Assembly (NCBI GenBank): GCA_026874595.1
Contig: CM049322.1
Location: forward strand, 27,505,840 to 27,569,839
DNA length: 64,000 bases
Reading direction: 5' to 3'
Source of the DNA: Sipunculus nudus
Lineage: Eukaryota > Annelida > Sipuncula > Golfingiida > Sipunculidae
Positions 60,700 through 64,000 of the stretch are shown here, piece by piece. Under the pieces are notes generated by a model. That model saw only the letters and a list, made by a program, of their open reading frames with translations, did no database searches and was not told the origin of the DNA. The translations under genes were made by a program, and so were the position numbers. Each line of letters begins with the position of its first letter. The stretch's first letter is position 1.

Positions 60700-61886
60700 G
60701 TATCCGCCAAAATGAAGTATTGCGAATATTATGTTTTATTGACGGGGTTTCGCTGCCGCCGCCACGTTCGTTTCCGGAGAACTCCACTGAGACTGCTGGA
60801 CAGATTTTTTTCTAAACTTACACCAATTATCGGGTCACATGTGAACTGGTGCGTAACCGATTTGCGTTGACCTCTGACCTTTCCTCTCTGACCAGCGTCC
60901 ATTTGTGTGTCTGTTTCCACACATAAACCCTCATATCTCGGGAACCATTTGACCGATCAGGAAAAATTTTTTGTACAAATGTTGCCCTTGGATAGCTTTA
61001 TAACATACACAAAAAATGGTGGCGCCACCTGCAACCATGTTTGCACAGTGTCCATCTGTTCATCTGCCTTGGGTTAAAATCACTCATATCTCTGCAGTCA
61101 ATTGACTAATTCACCTGAAATTCGGCATGCGTATACATCCTGGATAGCTTTCTTGATTTTTGACAGGTGGCGCCACCTACATTCACGTTCATGCTGCAGA
61201 CATCCAACGTCATATCTTGGGAACTGTTTGACCTATCAGGACAAAATTTTGCATGTGTATAGATCTCACATAGCTAGCTCTTTCTCATACGCAAAAGGGG
61301 TGGCGCCACCTGCAACCATTTTTGCACAGCGTCCGTCTGTTTGTCTGCCGTTGGATAATATCACTCATATCTCAGCAGTGGTTTGACATATCTGCCTAAA
61401 ATTTTGCAGTTTTATACATCCTGGACAGCTTTCTTGATTTTATAACAGGTGACGCCACTTACATTCTAGTTTACGCTGCAGACATCCATGCTCATATCTC
61501 GGGGAACCATTTGACCGATTGGGCCAAAATTGTGCATGTGTTTAGATCTCACATAGGTCTTTATCATACACAAAACTGGAGGGGCCACCTGCAACCATTT
61601 TTGCACAGCATCTGTCTGTTTGTCTGCCACAGGCTAAAATCACTCATAAACATATAGTGGTTTGACCTTTCTGCCTCAAATTTTGCATATGTATACAACT
61701 TGGACGGCTTTCTGGATTTTGTGGTAGGTGGCGCAACCTACATACACCATTTGGCTGCAGACATCCATGCTAATATGCAACACTTCACTCTATTTCCCCT
61801 TGCCACTCAATCCATGCCTCACTTCACCTGTTCCACTCTGATTTAGGCGGATACACGTAGTCGCTTGTCGACTACCCGTATTCTAG
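60700..61886 (+). mobile_element. Family E element E2
   Basis: 5' GTATCCGCC (60700-60708) after T5. 3' GGCGGATAC (61846-61854), perfect hairpin GTAGTCG-CTTGT-CGACTAC (61857-61875) and CTAG (61883-61886) then T6. The interior matches E1 but has one more ~300-bp unit ('ggtggcgccacctgcaacca'). Not coding. Confidence 0.78.
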
Positions 61887-63201
61887 TTTTTTACTGATCT
61901 CAGGTAGTGAATATTATGAGGAGAAAAATCTATGAAGACATCCATTAAAGCAACCTGTGTCTTGCCACACTTTAATTCTTCTGCAAGTGCGCGTACACTT
62001 TTTTTAACTGATTCACTTGGATTGTAGATTGTAATGGCTACAGACCTGAGACCATTTGTTTTTATTGGTGAATGTAGCTTTAGCCTAAAATAAACTTTCT
62101 TTGATGGTTGTTTGATTTGATTTGAAGTTGAAGGCACCCAAGATTAAATGAACCTGGAGGAGCTTGTGCAAGGCGGCACATTACAAACAACTATGGAGCG
62201 AGCACAATTGACACTGAGCAGATCAGTTTGAGATATTTTGAGCAAAACTAATTAATTAATATCAATCAGCCTGCTACAACAAAGTGGCTAAGTTAAAAGT
62301 TAGATACTGCCTGGTGAGATCAGGGATGCATGGGTAAATGGGCTGCCGTTTAATCAATTTAATGATTATATGCATTTTATCATAATATGCAGCTTCGCAA
62401 CGTGTGAATGTTCAACCGTGAAATAAAGTGACACCATGTTTACCGCTTCACCTTTGCTGTGTTTATCTTATGAGCACATCACACTGTGACATGAGCACGT
62501 ACACGCATTGAGGTAACCATTGGGGATTGCATAATCCTTTATGTTCCAGTCCTGGGAACACAACAGTACTGATGGCCTTTGATGTTGCTCGGAGCGAGTG
62601 ATCAGTGTCCACTGGAGATGGAGTAACATGTTTGTATTTGCCAGGTTCATTTACTCTTAGAATGTTGGTTTGAGTTGAAACTGTCGTCCATTGTCCGCAG
62701 TAGTGAGGTGTCTGCTGTATAGAGGTTCCAATTACACATAACATATAGGGAATTTTGAAGGGACTCACAATTTTGTCCATTATAGCCAGTTGTCTGCCTG
62801 AGTGAGGTGTCCGTTAGACCAGTTTTCACTGTATAGATAACTATTTGCATCTTTAATGGCTCCGTGAATAGTATGCACCAAATAGTATGCACCCCAGGGA
62901 CCTGAGAAAAGCTGCAAGAATGAACATACTCATAATACCAGAAAGGCAAAGTTTTAAGTGGGAATAGACTGATATTGTCGGTGATATCAGACTGTAAACC
63001 TGAACTTTACCTAAAACTTTACCTTTTAATATTTTCACAAATTAAGGTATTCTTGTGCAATTTAAAAAAGTTCATGCTCAAAAAAATGTTTTTGTGTACA
63101 AAATGTGTTTTTCTCTGAGGGTAAAATCCCATACACATTTGTGATTTAAATAGTGATTTGCTGAGTACATATGGTGGTACATGACTTTCTTTTTCTAACA
63201 G

Positions 63202-63349
63202 GCATTTCAGAAATCTGTGCGGAGATGACACCCCAATGGTGCGTCGTGCTGCAGCGGGCAAGCTGGGGGAGTTTGCGAAGGTGGTGGAGCTAGAATATCT
63301 CAAGTCTGACCTGATCCCACTCTTTACAGCCCTGGCCTCTGACGAGCAG
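63202..63349 (+). CDS. PPP2R1A: PP2A scaffold subunit A, coding exon 6
   Basis: Completes Q170 and encodes residues 171-219: [20 protein letters not shown] of HEAT 5, then [20 protein letters not shown] and FTALASDEQ entering HEAT 6. Pro181, Arg184 and Arg185 match human P179, R182 and R183, B-subunit contact residues altered in human disease. The numbering offset of 2 fits the longer N-terminus. Donor GTATGC, phase 0. The remaining ~370 residues (HEAT 6-15) lie beyond the window. Confidence 0.96.
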
Positions 63350-63604
63350 GTATGCCAGATGACTCTTGTTTCATGTTTTCAGTCTTCTTTAGGGCCCTGT
63401 ATAGGCAAAGAAATAAGAGAGTCCAGGACTGATAAGTTCAATTTTTCTGGTCCCATGGGTATTTTTAGCATCCCAAGGGTCCTTGTCAATTTATTGAAAT
63501 GTCCATGTAAAATGAAGTATTATTATTACATTTCATTTTATATTGGGTGGGGCATTAGAGATAAGGATGTAACCATGGGAACCAGCAGCATTTATTGTCA
63601 ATTG

Positions 63605-64000
63605 GTGCATGTCAGTATGCAGTCACCACGTATCACTGTTAGTAAGTACTGCAGTGTCGATGTGGGGGTGATCAGTCACCACATGTATCACTGTAAGTAC
63701 TGCAGTGTCGATGTGTGGGTGATCAGTCACCACATGTATCACTGTTAGTAAGTACTGCAGTGTCGATGTGGGGGTGATCAGTCACCACATGTATCACTGT
63801 AAGTACTGCAGTGTCGATGTGGGGGTGATCAGTCACCACATGTATCACTGTTAGTAAGTACTGCAGTGTCCATGTGTGGGTGATCAGTCACCACATGTAT
63901 CACTGATAGTAAGTACTGCAGTGTCGATGTGTGGGTGATCAGTCACCACATGTATCACTGTAAGTACTGCAGTGTCCATTTTTTGGTGATCAGTCACCAC
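63605..64000. repeat. Minisatellite in intron 6, running off the window
   Basis: Units of about 51 and 55 bp alternate, differing by a 'TTAG' insertion: 'gtaagtactgcagtgtcgat', then 'gtgggggtgatcagtcacca', then 'catgtatcactg'. Every unit contains GTAAGT and CTGCAG. 63350-63604 before it is plain intron sequence. Confidence 0.93.

Larger units (their letters stand above)
52842..63201 (+). other. PPP2R1A: PPP2R1 intron 5 (10.4 kb)
   Basis: Dominated by elements H, A5 (with B3) and E2. 52842-53904 and 61887-63201 hold no feature I recognise. Acceptor CTAACAG. Confidence 0.9.

Noticed and set aside
62463-62949. Overlapping - strand frames of ~100 residues
   Set aside because: No recognisable domain or splice-site logic, and they mutually overlap within intron 5.

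Overview
This is animal nuclear DNA: AT-rich, dominated by repeats, with GT-AG introns. It carries the 5' part of one host gene, the PP2A 65-kDa scaffold subunit (PPP2R1A/B orthologue), on the + strand. Six coding exons can be read at 28547-28630, 38024-38114, 42942-43042, 51766-51907, 52751-52841 and 63202-63349. They join in frame to about 219 of the usual ~590 residues; the rest lies beyond the window. Only about 0.66 kb of the ~35 kb gene segment is coding. The style of the repeats (T|T-inserting elements with ~180-bp satellite cores, PIF/Harbinger and pogo/Tigger relics) suggests a marine invertebrate. A bivalve mollusc is my best guess, but the species is inferred and not proven.

Layout. 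1-3010: a nest of terminal-hairpin elements (family A inside A inside A). 3226-7799: a full-length PIF/Harbinger DNA transposon with TIRs, a TAA target duplication, an intact MADF accessory gene (+) and a frameshifted DDE transposase (-). It sits in a ~330-bp dispersed repeat whose uninterrupted second copy lies at 27.7-28.07 kb. 8.7-18.3 kb: more family A copies, long polypyrimidine/polypurine tracts, a family B element with a ~180-bp satellite array, and a 37-bp minisatellite. 18.3-28.5 kb: a pogo/Tigger transposase relic, a ~1-kb TIR element and a decayed tandem array. 28.5-64 kb: PPP2R1 exons 1-6, with introns filled by further elements (families A, B, D, E, H), a nested pair of TIR elements, a 57-bp/171-bp higher-order repeat and several minisatellites.

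The main observation is that at least five sequence-unrelated repeat families (A, B, D, E, H) share one terminal architecture. A 9-12 bp motif at the 5' end, often part of a 5' hairpin, recurs inverted near the 3' end. It is followed by a short perfect or near-perfect hairpin, then CTAG or CTTG abutting a run of T. Several are nested in each other, and the related uninterrupted copies show insertion between two T residues with no target duplication. This is the layout described for non-autonomous Helentron-type rolling-circle elements (HINEs). No Rep/helicase gene is present in the window, so the class assignment is inference. No bacterial-type genes, rRNA genes, CRISPR arrays or convincing tRNA genes were found.
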